Source: Phalacrocorax aristotelis
Lineage: Eukaryota > Chordata > Aves > Suliformes > Phalacrocoracidae
Direction: 5' to 3'
Assembly (NCBI RefSeq): GCF_949628215.1
Contig: NC_134281.1
Span: forward strand, 40,408,512-40,472,511
Length of the DNA: 64,000 bases
Numbering within the stretch: position 1 is the first letter of the stretch; every line of letters begins with the position of its first letter. The notes below the pieces were generated by a model. That model made no database searches, had not been told where the DNA came from, and worked only from the letters and a program-made list of their open reading frames with translations. Made by a program: the position numbers and the translations under genes. Shown here one piece after another: positions 42,340 to 56,700 of this stretch.

Positions 42340-45300
42340 AGTCCCTTTAAAAAAATAGGATCCCAGATGTGATTTGCAGTCTCCTAAAATGCTCATTAAC
42401 TCTGGACCAGCCAGAATGAGGTGAGTGGTGGGCCTTTGTTACCGATAATGAAACTATTGAACCAAAACCCTGATCTGGACACGTATTGTAGGCATTGATG
42501 CAGCCACGCAGAAGATCTTGGCATGGGCTGTGTGTGAAGTTAACAGCCTGATACACCATTCAAGCTGGGTTAGGGCATTTGTGGTGGTGGTGGTTGATTA
42601 TTTCAGTTCACGTCTTCCCTTCTCTTTTCATGGTGTAACCAGAACTCTCTTCTCCCAACAGTTTGAGAAACTTGTAAAGAGCTGAAGATGAGAGACAGAC
42701 GACACTTTGCAGCTTTATATAGATCGTTTGCATTTCCTGTGGGATTTTGTGTGAATTTTTGTGCTCTCTGTGGTGCAGGTGATAATGGGGGAGGAAAGAG
42801 TGGTGACAGAAATTCATGTAAAGCAGGAGAACACATCTGGGGAGATCTGACCTTCGAAGAGGTGTTGATGGTAGTGAAAATGCTGGGTGCTCAGGTTGCT
42901 GAAGAAGGAATTGCTGATACAAATGCCTGAATTTGTATTTAAAGTGAAATTTGGGCTTCCCATTGTTTCTGTTTTTTTTTTAAGTTGACCCATATATCGT
43001 TTCCCTGGATTCATAAGATTTTTTAGTACTCTATTCTGTGAATGTATCAGAGGGACTACTGTTCAATTATAATTTTCATGCTTCTTATTTCATTTTCCAT
43101 AATTAAGTGTTAGACTTTCATACAATGCATAATCTCTAAAATGCTAGTGTTGCATAACAATTTCCTCTTATGTGGTCTTAATTTACAGGTTTTTTTAAAA
43201 TACCTTTTGCATTGTATTGGCTTATATTATTTTACAGGTTTGCCAGTAGATAGAATCCGTGTTCACAGAAGGAATGTGTTATAGGTAATACGCATTGCTT
43301 TTACTTAGGCTTAAAAGGGGATTAAACATTCTCATGAAAGCTGAATACTGCTTGCTCAGAGTAAAGGGAAAAGAAACATTTAATCTTCATTGCATTTCAG
43401 CCTCCACATGTATCTAAGTGAATGTTTATCACAGAGAGAAGGCACCAGTCCCCTTTTTTTTTGTACTGGTGGGCAGCCTGGGATAAATAACAAATCCTGT
43501 AATTAGGAGCCAATAGATTCTAATTGACTTATGTTAGTCCTCAAGCTGAAATCTAGCCTTTCTCTCTTGTCATGGCATGGAGCATCCATTGTTTAATGAA
43601 CACTGAAGGGAAATCGAGTGAGGTAAGAAAAAATAGCTCTTCTGAATGGATGCAGCCTTGTGCAAGTGTTTGAAGTTGTTATTTTAAGTGCTTATTTTAG
43701 CGACTTTTGAGCTGAGCATTTAGAGTATATAGAGTAGCATTTAGGAAAAATGTTAATGTGGTTGCTTACTTTAACATGAGCTGCAGCTCTGCCAGCCAAG
43801 ATGAGACATGCCATTTAAGGAACACTAAAGCTTTGAGTGAAGTTTTTACTCAACTTTATTTAGAAACTTGCTGGAGTGCACCGGATGCTGGGGGAAACCA
43901 GAACACACTTTTTGGATTGTCAGACCAAAGGCAGGAAGGTTCCCACAGAGCCCTCCTCCCTATGTAGCTTCTGTTTCTTATTTAGATTTTGTTTTTTAAT
44001 ACCCGAGAGCTTTTAGTGGTGTTCTGACAATTGTGGCCTGGAAATTTGCCTAAATTAAAGCAGGTTTTGTTTGTTTATTTAAAAGTGCTAACAGGCTCAG
44101 ACAGTCCCACAGCATTTTTCAGGGCTTACATCATCCTAAAATACATTAAATTGATTCAAAACCAATTTGACAAAAAAAGTAATTTTCTTTGCCCACTTGA
44201 TGCATTTGTATCTATACAAAAGGAACAGCTGAACCTTGGCAGGTATGCGGAGCGTAGTATCTGGAGTTGATATGAAATGTTAAGAAGCTTATTTTAGTTG
44301 CTGGGAGATACAAGAGAACATAAGGAGTTAAATGAGCTAGTCTGAAGATGTGAGGCTAAATGCAGGAGAAGTTGGGAGCCAGATCCTCAGTTACCTAAGT
44401 ATGTGTAAGTTCCACTGAAGGTATATCAGATGAAGGGCTGCTCCCATACTATTTAGCTTCTTATTTTGGATTATTTGAGGTTTTAAGAATCCCTACATAG
44501 AGAGAGAGGTGAAGAGCCAGGTATGCCTTCACAAACTGCATGAAAAGCTGAGGATGGTCAGCTGAGTCATGGAATTTTTCTTCACATTAGTTCATTACAG
44601 CTATATGAGACAGTAGCTGTATTACAACACCCACAAAAAGTATGTATTAGGATCAAACCCTTATCCACATTTATTTGTCACATAATTAAACACAGGATCA
44701 CTGTATTTTTTAACTCTAGCTTTCCCAGCATCTCCATCAGTCCCCAGGAAAAGCACGTGAAAACAAACGGCCAAAGCATATCGAAGCTGTGAGAGGGGTA
44801 ATCTACTTTGCAGTCCAGGACCACTTGACTACTCCTGTCACTTCACTGCTGCTTTTTTGAGGACAGATGCATTAGCTCAAGTGCTGTCAGGTACCGGCCG
44901 CCACAGCTGTACAGGAAGGAGTGATGGGTAAGCAGAGGGTCCAAGTGCTTCCAAGGATTAACTCCTGGGGTGCTCCCACAGCCCAGTAGGACTAACCTTC
45001 TCTGTAGTCACAGGAGAGAGGGGAGTAGAAAGGCAGGTAGCCAGTGGCAGGAATATGGAAGTGCCCATTTCTCCACTGACTGCGGAGGTAGCGTTGAGAT
45101 ATTTTTCTGGAGCTGAAAACAGCTTTTGAAGGTAGCCACATCTCTGTTTCTCATCCAGAGAGATGTCATCTGCTCTTGGTGGAAGGTCCTGTGGAAAAGT
45201 GAGAGACTGAAGGAGGAAGATATGTGGTTTGGGCTCTGAATTTCAGCAGCTGAGAGTTTTTAGGACTTCATAAGTTATCTTTCAAGCAAAAAGACTAATA

Positions 45301-48300
45301 TGTAGGCCTACTTGTGTGCTGGGAACACTTTAAAGACGAAATTTCTAAGAGTAAAGTCCTGTGCAACTCCATTCATACATGGAAGCTCTTCTGCCTCAGA
45401 CTCTACCCCTCTTCTAAAAATGTTGGGAGACCAAACTCCTGGGAGTGATTAAAGGGGATGAAGGAGAGATATGAGAGTGACAGTCCAGTCCATGGCATTT
45501 GGATTTGGCATTTGTCTCTTGCCACAAGGAGCTTACAAAACCAGGAAAAATGATATAATAATTACAGTTATTATTATTGTTATTGTTATATGAGCTGGAA
45601 GCAGCTCATTTGGAGAAGACGAGGAGAGTGTATGCTTTTACATTACTGAAAAATGTGAGTTTCTGATTTGTCTTATTCCTGTAAAATGCACAGAACTAAA
45701 GGAGCAGAATTATATTCTAGTTAAGGCATTATCTAATAGTGTGTATAATTCCCCACTGCAGGACCCGTGCCTGTCCTGAACTGCACTGACACAAGCTGAA
45801 GAGAACAGGATTCAATTCTGAGAATCCAGGTAACTGGTGATGATACCCAAATGCGGAGAAGAATAAATTTTACTTTCGTGGGTTGAAGTGGCAGAGCTGG
45901 CAAATCACTTGTTGCTTTTACTCGTACTGTTATCTGAAATCACGGAATGGCTTCTGAAAAACCATTTTACAGTTTCAATATGCAACAACTCTACAAAGAT
46001 CTGTTGCTTCCTCTCTTCTAAAGGCCTAACTGAGAGTCTTTTGAAGTAATCTGAAAGCTTTTTATTGGTTAGAGGACATGGAGATTCAATTGCAAATAGT
46101 TAGGTTGCTTGCTGGTATTTTATTCTAGGAAAGTGCTGATTGATTTATTCTCCTGTGCAGATGTTTGGCGATGAGTGGTGACACCAAAGCCTCAGTCTGT
46201 GTTTGACTGTTTAGAGTTCCTTGAACATGGTTTTGTAAGGCCATTTCAAGTTAGTAATTGGTAACTGGATGTGGTTAGGGTAGTTAGATAAACATGCAGA
46301 GGAAGGGGATGAATCACTAAGTAAATATAATATTGATGCTGTAGGAACTGCTGTTACATACAGCACATTTGTGGCAGATGTGACGTATTTGTTTTCTGTT
46401 GCCAGGAAAATGTTACTTGAAAGAAGAATTGAGTCTAAATGTGTAGTTCCAAATCTGCATATCCACACCTTGTTGATGCATATGTTGGCTCTTGTTAGAC
46501 TCTTAACAACTTGTCAGCTTTTAATGTACCCCACTTCTTTTTATGTATCCCTTCAGAATTTGATCCACTAATCTGAGGTCATATCAGAGCAGTTTCCATT
46601 GCTTTAAATGTCAGTGTAGTTGCATCATTAAAAGCCCCTGAAGTAGATGGTCTGCATTAATGTAAAAAGACATTTATGCCAGTGAAACAGCATCATAGTT
46701 ATTAGTGGAGCATGTTGGGAGTTTCTGTCACCAATTTTTGCACCCATGTAAAACAGAATGGGCTAAAAATACCGTCTACTGTGACTTGCATGCCACATAG
46801 AAAGGAGGGAGTGACCTAGTACCAAAATCACAAAGAAAAGCTCTTCAAAATGTTTTCTATCCTGTCTTTTTCACTTTTTCAATACCCTGGCAGGTTGGTT
46901 AAATCTGCTTAAGAGCCTTGCGTTCCTTGGGGGTGCTGGGGCTGGGATCACCCCATTAGCCAGCAGCCCCAGGGCAGCCTGGTCCATCCTTCAGCAGATG
47001 GAGCCATCAGCTGTGATGGGAGGGAAGAGGAACAGACGCAGAATGGTCAATGACAACATTTGTGTGTATGCAAGTAAAGGGTTTATTCATTCCTGTTTAA
47101 AGTGTTGGGAATTTAACCATTATGAAGGCCTAATCAGAAGACGGATTAGATGTTCAATCACCCTGTTGCAACCGAGGTAAAAAACATGCACACACATAAA
47201 TATATGTGGGTATATATATGCATATGCGCTGAAATGAGTTCTCCAGTCCCCTAGAGTTTATTTTATTTGTATTGAAAAGTCTTTGTTCAAAATCTATTTT
47301 GGAAGTGTGGTTAGTACGTTCCCTTCATGCATGTGCATGCATATACGTGCACCTAATTCACGGTTTCCAGCCCCCAGTTCCCGAATGCTTGGTCCCACTC
47401 TACCACTGACATTAGCTGTAAAAGCCATAATGTAATCCTCAAAAATCTGGAAAAGTTAATGTTTCTTTTCATAGCTTTAAAAGTAAATCTGTTCACTCTC
47501 TCAAAAAGCTAAAATTTAGCTCCTCGGAAAAGCTGGCTTGTTTTGAAATCATGGAAGACATTTTCTGAAGACAAAAAACTTGTGTCTGAGCTTTGAACTC
47601 CATGAAATTTATTACAACTTGTAGAATATCTCTACCTGGAGTTTTGGTGCAAAGTTTCATCAAGGAACTGACTATTAAGCAGCAATACATAGGAAATTAC
47701 ATAAGCTATTGCCAGACAAGATATTCCAGTGATACCATAAAATCCTTCTCCAGTTACTGCTTTCTTATCCACTTGGCATGAAATGTTGACTTGACTTCTA
47801 CTTACTATTGAAATAAAAACCACAGGGGTTGCTTCTTGCTGCTACTTGTTTTGTCAAAGATCCAGTCATTGGTAACATGTGAATTAACATTTTGCAGTAA
47901 CAATTCTAACCGAGCTTACCAACAACAATGAAAAGTGGTGTTCTGAAAAGTCACTTTAGCATTTAAATCTATGGCAAGCATCAGGGCTAGAAAACCACAA
48001 CCTTTAAGAAGCAATGAACTTACACATCAAAGAGCTTACATTTCTCCTGCTGGTAACCACCTATGTGAATATTTACAACTAAAATGGAAACGTGATAAAA
48101 AATTAATAGTCATCGCAGATCCTTTTATACCATTGCAGCAAATTCTGTTGTATCTTCGTAGTGGAAGTGTTTTATACTTGGTTTGAACATTTTGCAATAT
48201 TATATCACGGTACACTGCTTTGTTAGAATTTTAGTTATCAGTAACATGTTTAGCATACTTCGGTGCACTACAGATTATGTGTATGCTCCATGATATTGAT

Positions 48301-51300
48301 TGTGAAACACAGTGAACAACTAGCCACACCAGAAAAAGAATGAAAAAGAAAAATCAGAGTCAAAACACCCTGCGAAGTCTTAAGGTACTTTTTAAAAGAT
48401 TGACAAATTCTCCAGCCTCCTGTGGGTTACCTCTACTATACAGGCTAGTGAATTACTTGGATCATCTTCTCCCCCATATCCTTGACTTAATTGAGCTGTA
48501 GTGTGAGAAACATTTATTCAACAACTACAGGCGCCAACACTGCGGGGGAGCTCTTCAGCTGGGCTGGAAAGTGAGGACTGTAAGATTCACAGAGATTGTT
48601 CAATACAGCCGTTAAAACACAGCAATGGATAAAGCCTTCTTGAAACCTCTAAGTCATTGGATAGATCTTTTGATTCAAAATCTTTTTGAACAGGGTCACC
48701 TATGGTTCCTTTGCAGCTCTCAGCCTTACTGTTGCATAAAAAAGGCCTTCAAATTTTGCCCATTTTGTCTGACAAGATCCTTTTTTCAGCATTCATCCTT
48801 CATGATCACAATTTAATCATTTAAGATGACAAAAAACACCTAACAGTGGGTTCTCAATTCTAATGGTGCCTTTTTAGCTGGTATTGTTAGTAAAAAAGCA
48901 AAAAAAGGAACATAGGCTTTCAAATTGGAAGCAACCTGGTACTTTTAAGAAGCTGTTCTGGATAACTGAATAAGCAGTGCTAAAGAAATAGAAGGAAATT
49001 TAAATTTTGTCTGTGTAAGATACCTTAATCCAGTATTTATAGCAACACTGTAAAATCAGGGCTGTCAGAGAAAAAGCTCTGAAACTTGAAGTGGAAACTC
49101 ACTGATTCCAGACCTGGCCCTGCTTTGTGACAGTAAGCACATCGCTTAGTTACGTTGCCTTGGTTTCCTCTGGTTTTGATGCTGGGATGAGAAGTGCCTA
49201 TGAGTAAGGCTGGATGTGGAAGATGTGGAAGAGAAGAGATGGAGCAACAGGTTTTCTGCTGGCAGGTGGCACTGAGCGCTTCCTGTGGCAGATGGAGCTG
49301 GGGGACTGAGTGTGTAGACTTCCTTGCCCCTCCAGTAAATCCAGTCCACACTGGTGACCCAAAAATCACTGTAACAAGGAAACTCTGAAATGTTCATAGG
49401 GAGAATATTATAGAAAGCCAAGAAACCACGGCCAGGATATGCAGTTAGCAGAGTGAATTTTTCCATAAAAACCTCAAAGAGATTTCCAGTTGTAATGTTT
49501 TTAGCTTTGAAAATATAATGCAACTTTTTCATTTTTAGGTCTCTCACCATTATCTTCTGGTCTCAGCAGAGCAACAGCCATGTATATAACAGCTTCATTA
49601 ATGCCAGAGTAATAATTATCTACTGCAGGAGTGGCTATCACATCAGGAATTTTTATACCAGAACTGCAGCAGCATTCTGATCCTTCAGAACTCAGAGGCA
49701 GTGTTTGTAAAGGTACAAAATTAGTGGGAAAGATTAATGTAATCTGAATCTAAAATAATACCAATATATTAAAAAAAAGAAAATGGGAGCCTGTGACTGG
49801 CTGCGCTGCAGAACAGGTGGCTTACACAGAATAGGGCTAGTTACAGCTGTGCAGAATTACAGTTTCACACTCCACCCCTTCACAGAAAAGACTAAGGCAA
49901 AAGTGCAGGCTGTTGACTAGGCTGATTAATTAATCCACAGGGCTTACTCAAGGAGTCTGCTTTGTCTCTGCATAGATTTAAATTATAACAGTATTTGAAG
50001 TCACATATTTTCATTTCTTTCCTTGCTACAACACGATCATATCTGCTGTGAATTTTTTCAGTGCAATATTCAGAATGGTGTTTTTCGTATTTATAATTGA
50101 CGAAATAATCCAGATGCTAGCTTCTGTTTTCTTTGTGATTATTTATTAGTTGTTTATTACATTTATATATAAAAAGGCAATATCTAAATATTCTCAGAGT
50201 TATCATACTAGATTTCAAAACATGCACAAAAGAATAACAAAACTGAAGTTAAAAAGTTTCACAAAATCTTGCAGTATTTGCTGATTTCTAAATGACAGAG
50301 ATTATGAGCTGTGTGTGAATCACACAGGTGGGAAAAATAGATCATCTGTCACGTTTCCTTCCTCTGGAGCTTGGAAATAGAAACTGGAGCTGGCTCAAGG
50401 GTGCACTGCAAGAGAATGTGTTTCTCTGTTAGAGGAACTTACTTGGGGAAACAGAGACAGGGATGTGAAGCTTTGCACATACTTACAAACTCTTTTAATC
50501 TTAATTACGAGCATCTGAGACCTTACAATTTTTTCAAGCATCAGGATGGTACAGAGATGTTATTTTATAGCAAGGCCTCTATAATTATAGTTAGAATTCA
50601 AATGCATTTTTTCACATAGCCCCTAGGTACCTGCTGAATCAGTTGGATCCCTTAGTCTCTCTTCTAAGTTAGTCTCGGGTTAGTTTCTGAAGTGTAACAC
50701 TTCCAAAGCCTTTCCACCATTCCACCTATGGTAGGTCTCATTTTTTAAATTACACTTTAATTTGATATTTAATGGTTGTCCAGCTTGGAAAGGAGGAGGA
50801 AGCCAGGGTGGAGGGTTTGGGGTGGCTGCTGAAGGCTACGGCTGGACTGGCCACAGGGCCTTGCACCCTGGCAGTCACCTATCTTCATCTTCAGATCACC
50901 TGTCAGGTTGCAACCAAGCTGTCTTTGTGCTCCCAAGACCTTGGCTTAAGCATTATTTATGCCTTTTCTTGGCTAATCTGCATAGAACTAAGCTAGGGAA
51001 GTTGGGGTGTGCTTGATAAATAGCCTGTAAAGCTACAGCATGTGGCAGCAGCGTGAAGTTTTCCTCTGCAGGCACTCTCTGTCGCATATAGAGAAAAGAC
51101 CAGTAAACATGGGTAGAGCAGAGGCGAGGCGCTTTCATGCCCTGGCCCATTACATCACTTCAGCACTGCCCACCGGTTATTTGCTCTCTATATCACTTCC
51201 CCCCAGGGGGCTCAAAGAAATCAGTAAATCTCCCCCAGCAGAGCTACGAATCCCTAGCCCAATTCATTAAGGCACAGCGGGACAGCCAGGGATTAATCAG

Positions 51301-53720
51301 AGGGGGAATGCTGTGAATTCCTGCACGCTCTTTCTTTCCCCAGCACGGCTGGTGGCGGGGATACTGCCAGATGAAAGCAGCGCTGTCAGCATCCATCAAC
51401 CTGGCTCTGGCGGCTGCATTCCAGGGGATGGACTGGCCTCAGCTGGTAGCTCTGGCGCCTCTTCCCTCTGCCAGGTTAGACACAGGAGGAATCCAAATTC
51501 AAGTACACCTTGTTCTTTCAGCTTTCGATCTGTTTTTAGGAGTTGCCAAATTCTCTAAGACAAAATTAGAATGGAGATATTTTTGAATGTAAGGCCACAG
51601 CGTCACAGAAACCGGGAATGGGAGAAGTTATTGACAGCCCATCTTCTTGCCACTTCAGAGTTGTTCTCTTTCTGATCTTAAATTTCCTAACCAAGGTTTC
51701 TGTGATGTAACAGGGAAGCTATTCTTTAGGAGCTTTTTATGGGGAATTCTGTTTTCTCTAGGATGTCATTGTTCGGTTATGACTTATTGTTGTGGTTCTC
51801 CACAGTGGTAAAATACCCACTGATAGAGCTGAATTTTTCCTTTTTTTTTTCTTCACAGAATCCCACTATATGTTTTAATCATTTTCTGTTCTCCAGCCCC
51901 CACAGTGTTGTCCATGTGTCTCACCATTACGTAGCTGTGCTGTGATCATACACGGGAGTCACTGGCTGGGAGCCTGTGTTCTTTATTGTAGCATATTTAT
52001 CCAAAGAGTGCTCCGCTGCATTGCAAACAGTAAACAAGTATCAGAAATACTGTGATAAATGAATGTTAGAGCAGCAAAGCACGAAGCAGTGGCCCAGCAG
52101 CCTCACTGCTAGGTCTTACCATAAAATCGGGTACTCATTAGGTCTGCAGTATTATTGGAAACGTGTCCCTCCAGGTTTCCTTCCATGAAGACAGTGATCC
52201 CCAGTAATCCCCTGCTGTGCTGGCTGCCAGCGATCTGCCACATCACAGTCAGCAGCCTGCAGCTGTCCAGCAGAATCATTTTCTATAGAATAATGATGGT
52301 CTGTGAAAAATGTTAAGGAAAGGGAAAAAATTGGAAACCATTGCTTTTAAGACAGTTTAAGCACAGGCCATCCTGTGCCAAGACTAAACAGAAACATGGA
52401 GAAAACTAATAGGAAGTCTTTTATGAAGGTAAGAATCAATTTTTAAAAATACAATTTATAGTATTATTAATTAAATTTGTGAGTACGTATGATTTTAAGT
52501 AGTAGTATACTCATGTTCAAAGTGTTTATTTAGAAATTTGGGATTTGGGGATTTTTTTACATTTTAACATAGATAATTCCAAAACTTGTAATTCTCTTTC
52601 ATTGCTATATGCCATTCTGCAACTATTTTTTCTTTCTTTCTTTGATTTGAAAGGCCATTTCAGGTCCCCTTCAGCCCCTGCCTTTGCAAAATAGAGCATT
52701 TACCACTTGGCCGTGCAAACAGTTGTGCCAGGGTGGCACGAGGCTGGGGAGGAGCACTTAGAGGTGGTAAAGGGGTTGTACCTTAAGACAGTGTTGCTAT
52801 TAAAAACTGATTCATAAAACACAACCCAGGGGGAGGGAGGTGGAAAAATGAGTGTGGGGCTGAAGATGAATGACATGGAGGAAGAAATTCTTAAATCAGC
52901 ATTGCCACTGGGAAAACCATATTTCTATGCATTTCTACTGTATTCTCAGTATGCTCGGCCTCCTGAACTTCAGATGTGAAAAGCTGAACCGGCCTATTTG
53001 CTATTCAGTACCTTTTCATGTTTTTCTGTGGTTCTCTGGATATATTTATCTTGTACATGTATATGTGAAAATCTGTTTAGTTATTGTTTTCCTTTCCAAC
53101 CTAAAGCTTGTATTCCCACTAGTAAAGACTTGCTGGAGATGAAGTAGGCATTGTTTAAACACTTCCATCTAGCTCCACTGGGATACTTCAATCTGTCTTG
53201 CTAAAGAGAAAAAAAGATTAATCATTCTTGTTTTTTTTTTTTTTTTAGAATACTTGATTGTGACAGTGAAAGCAATTTGTGTGGCTTAACTGTGATGCAG
53301 ACACTTTCCTCCTGTTGTTTGAGTCATACTATCTTATTTTATCCAAGTTCTTAGAAATAACTCTCTGAAAGGTCAATCTTAGTTTAGTAATTGGGATTTT
53401 GGGGGTTTGGTAGGAACAATCTTGTTCCAGATAATTAACCTGGACAGTGTGTCATTCAAGGAAGAAAAAAATAACTCCCCCATTTTTCTGCTTTCCTCTT
53501 AGATCTCTGCATGGGTTACCAAGCCCCAGGGTCTCAGTGTGCAGTCGTACAGTGCATCTGCTCACCTGTTTACGCCTCCTGAGAGGCGAGGAACGAGCAG
53601 GACGTGTCTGAATTCCTTCTGCGCAGGATAGCTGAGCTGGGGGTAATAATTTACTGCAGATACAGACGGACAATAAATTAGTACGCCCCCAAGAGTCTGG
53701 AAGAAACAGAGGAGGAGCAG

Positions 53721-53738
53721 TGACTCATTTCTGAGTCA
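53721..53738. promoter_or_regulatory. Inverted pair of AP-1/MAF-type sites
   Basis: TGACTCA, four bases, then TGAGTCA: two perfect AP-1 core sites in inverted arrangement. The chance of an exact tight pair is low, but function is inference. Confidence 0.3.
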
Positions 53739-56700
53739 TAGAGCCTCCCCGGATTTATCCTGGGATGATGTACTATATGCACCACTCCTTGATCTGGTCT
53801 GTCTCGAAAGGACAACTGAGCCCTCAACAGCCCTGAGTATAATTGTGGAAAAATAAACGCTAGCAGCAATCATTCCTTGGCAGCAGCAGACTTTATTACG
53901 TTTTGTAAGATCTTCCCTGTATCAGGTCAGTATTTTGATAAGAAATGGTGGAAAAAAATGCAGGGCAGATTGGCTTGGCTGATCAGTCAGTCTGCAATCA
54001 GAAGTTGTCAGATCACCCCTCTGCAACCCTTGAGACGAGTTACGGGAGCTGCTTTGGGGGTTTATTAGGTATAGTCAGAGATCCCTACGTTGTTAAACTG
54101 GTAGGCAGCCATGAAGCAGCAGAGAAAAGGCTTATTGTGCTTTTCGTTCTCCTCAGTTTCTTCTAAAAGCTCTTTCTGCTGAGAGCATTTTCACTGTTTA
54201 GCATTGTTTGATGCCTGAGGCTGCATTGGTCTCCTACCCAGTACCAATCCCCATGGCTGCCCGCCGTGGGTGTGCTCAGGGACCTGCCCTTCTTCTCAGC
54301 ACCAAATCCTAACGGCAGGGGTGGATGGAGGTTTCAGACCTCTGGCACAAACAAGGCATCCTGTAATCAAAACCATCTGGGTTTATATGGGTCCTTTTGA
54401 ATTGGGTGGGAACCACCACTTGAGAATACCAATTGTACCAGAAGTTTTCTCAGTCAAATAGAACTCATGTAAGGGATTTGTACCAGTCCTGTGCTCATTC
54501 GTGGGGTGTACAAGACAACAGGAGCAGAGGTATCTGGAAAGCCCGGCAGTATTCTGTGGTTGGGGCTCCAGTGTAATTACAGCAACCTCAGAACCTTGTA
54601 CAGCACAGCGTATAGGAATCGTAAAGCTTCTTTAAAGTCACAGTCCCTGTTCTTTGCCAAAGCACAAGAATAGAGCGGCTGAAAATCTGGAGTTTAGACT
54701 TTGAAAAATCTGTTCTGAGGCGGGAGTGGTTCTGATTCCTCACAACCTTGTCAGGACTGCTTACACCATGTTTCCATCTTAGAGCTGTGCCTGCATTTGT
54801 CTCACCAGGCACCAAAATCAAGATTTCAACCCCTGTTTGTAAAATGTTTTGGTTGAAAGCACTTTAAGCTCTTTGCGGCGCTGACTAGTCCTAGCTGGCA
54901 GAAGTTGTGCTACTTGGACTGTGGACTGTTTGTTGTTAATTTTCACAGATTTTTCTTCTAACGGATCACAAGCATACAAAGACTTTGTGTGCAATTTGAT
55001 GAGCAATTGAAAAGGAGGGGGTTGTATTCCCTCTTTTTTCTACTTTTCCTTTAGTCCAAGCCTTATGGTTCCGCCTGCGCTCATTATTCAAAGTATGGCA
55101 CTCATTAGACCCTTTGGTGAGCTGTTTTAACTCCCTGTCTGGCAAGAAACTATTAGTTTTGCAAGATAAAAAGTGTGCTTTCTGCTTGGTTAGCAGTTGG
55201 AGGGGCCCAACAAGCATCAGAGCCAGCACACGATCAGCTTCAGGAGTGCATGGCTGTGAGGAGGAGTAATGGTTCCTCCCCCTTTAAGGATCAGAAAGCT
55301 ATCAGATCAGCTCGCTCCATCTCCTGTAACTTCCCCCTGAACCTCCCACCACGTTCCAAATTTGAACAGTCAACAGGTTAGGAAAAAGTGAACAGGCTTT
55401 CAGACTCGGACGCTGGTGCAGGATGAGGGGACCAGCAAGCTAAAAACAACCACAGAAACTGAACTGACAGTGCAAATGGGACGCTAGAGTTCTTATTTCT
55501 CCTTGTCTGTCTAACAGATCTCTTTTAGCTTATTATATCTATTTCCCTGTGAAAGTTTCATGAATAATGTATCTTAAGTACATTAAACGTCAGACATTTT
55601 GGCAGGGGTCTGTCTTAATGACAGTTCTGTTTTAAAGATGATGAATGTCCACTGTCAAAAATTCATCTTCCTTCTTCCTGTTAACTGAGATGGGTATTGA
55701 TAACAGTCTCAGAAGATGAAGCCTTCAGTCACTAAATGGTCATAAACATTAAAAATATGTGTAAAGAAATAAATTTCCCTTATTCCTATTTCTTTTGCAC
55801 ACATCAGAGATGGTATACAATGAGAGATTTGGGTTAAAGACTAGTGCTAAGTTTTATTTGAGAAGATCTAATGAACTAACTATAACAGACACTATGCTGA
55901 ACCATACAGCATCCCAGTAGTGAATATACCCAGACAGAAATGCAAAATTCATTAGAAACATCATTGCACAAGAAGGGATATTTATTTCTGTGACTTCTCT
56001 GGCTTTCTATCAGAAGGAGTCCTGTTGCATGAGCAATTCTTGCTCCCTGCTGCATAAGCAGCAGTCCTCATGGCAGATACATGGGTGATTCTAATCATCC
56101 TAACACTATTAGGCAGTTACAAGCTCTCAGAAACAATACAAGGATGTAACTCGACATTACATATATATACATTAAAATAATTTTATTAAGCACAGTTGAG
56201 GAAGCTTGGCTGCTAATTTTTTAAGTAACTAAATCCAAAATAAGTAGCTAATAAGTAGCTAAACCTATAAAAATAGCAGTTACAGACAGGCCTCCAGATC
56301 AGAATGTTATTCACAGCATTAGACTTGTGATCAATATCTGTGAGAGAATGTTGCTACAAATAATCATGCCATGGTAAACATACATGGCATTTGCTTCCTG
56401 CTAGCTCAGAACAGCTCATGCCCCAGTCGTTTTGCAAAGTTTCTACTTTTATCTTCAAGTGCATACAGAAGAATCAAAGCCACTCAACTCAATGGAGAAC
56501 AAAAAAGTCCTCCATGTTCTTAGATGGCATAGCAGTGTCATGGGTTCACTGAAAGGAAATTAATGCTAACTCAGCCTTGATATTTTCATTCCAAGAAGAC
56601 TTGCATTTATGCAACTATAAATTAGCAGATTAGAAACAGGAGGAAAGCTTTGCCTGCGTACATGTTCCACCGTACGTGGTGGGGTTATTGTAAATCAACA

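Noticed and set aside
46934-46975. Hairpin ctggggctg...cagccccag
   Set aside because: A single 9-base GC stem with mismatched flanks; no structured RNA family or conservation can be claimed.
46998-47180. HYEGLI motif resembling a segment of WLS (LHYEGLIFRF)
   Set aside because: Only six residues match. The flanking residues do not fit, and no other WLS exon is seen around it.
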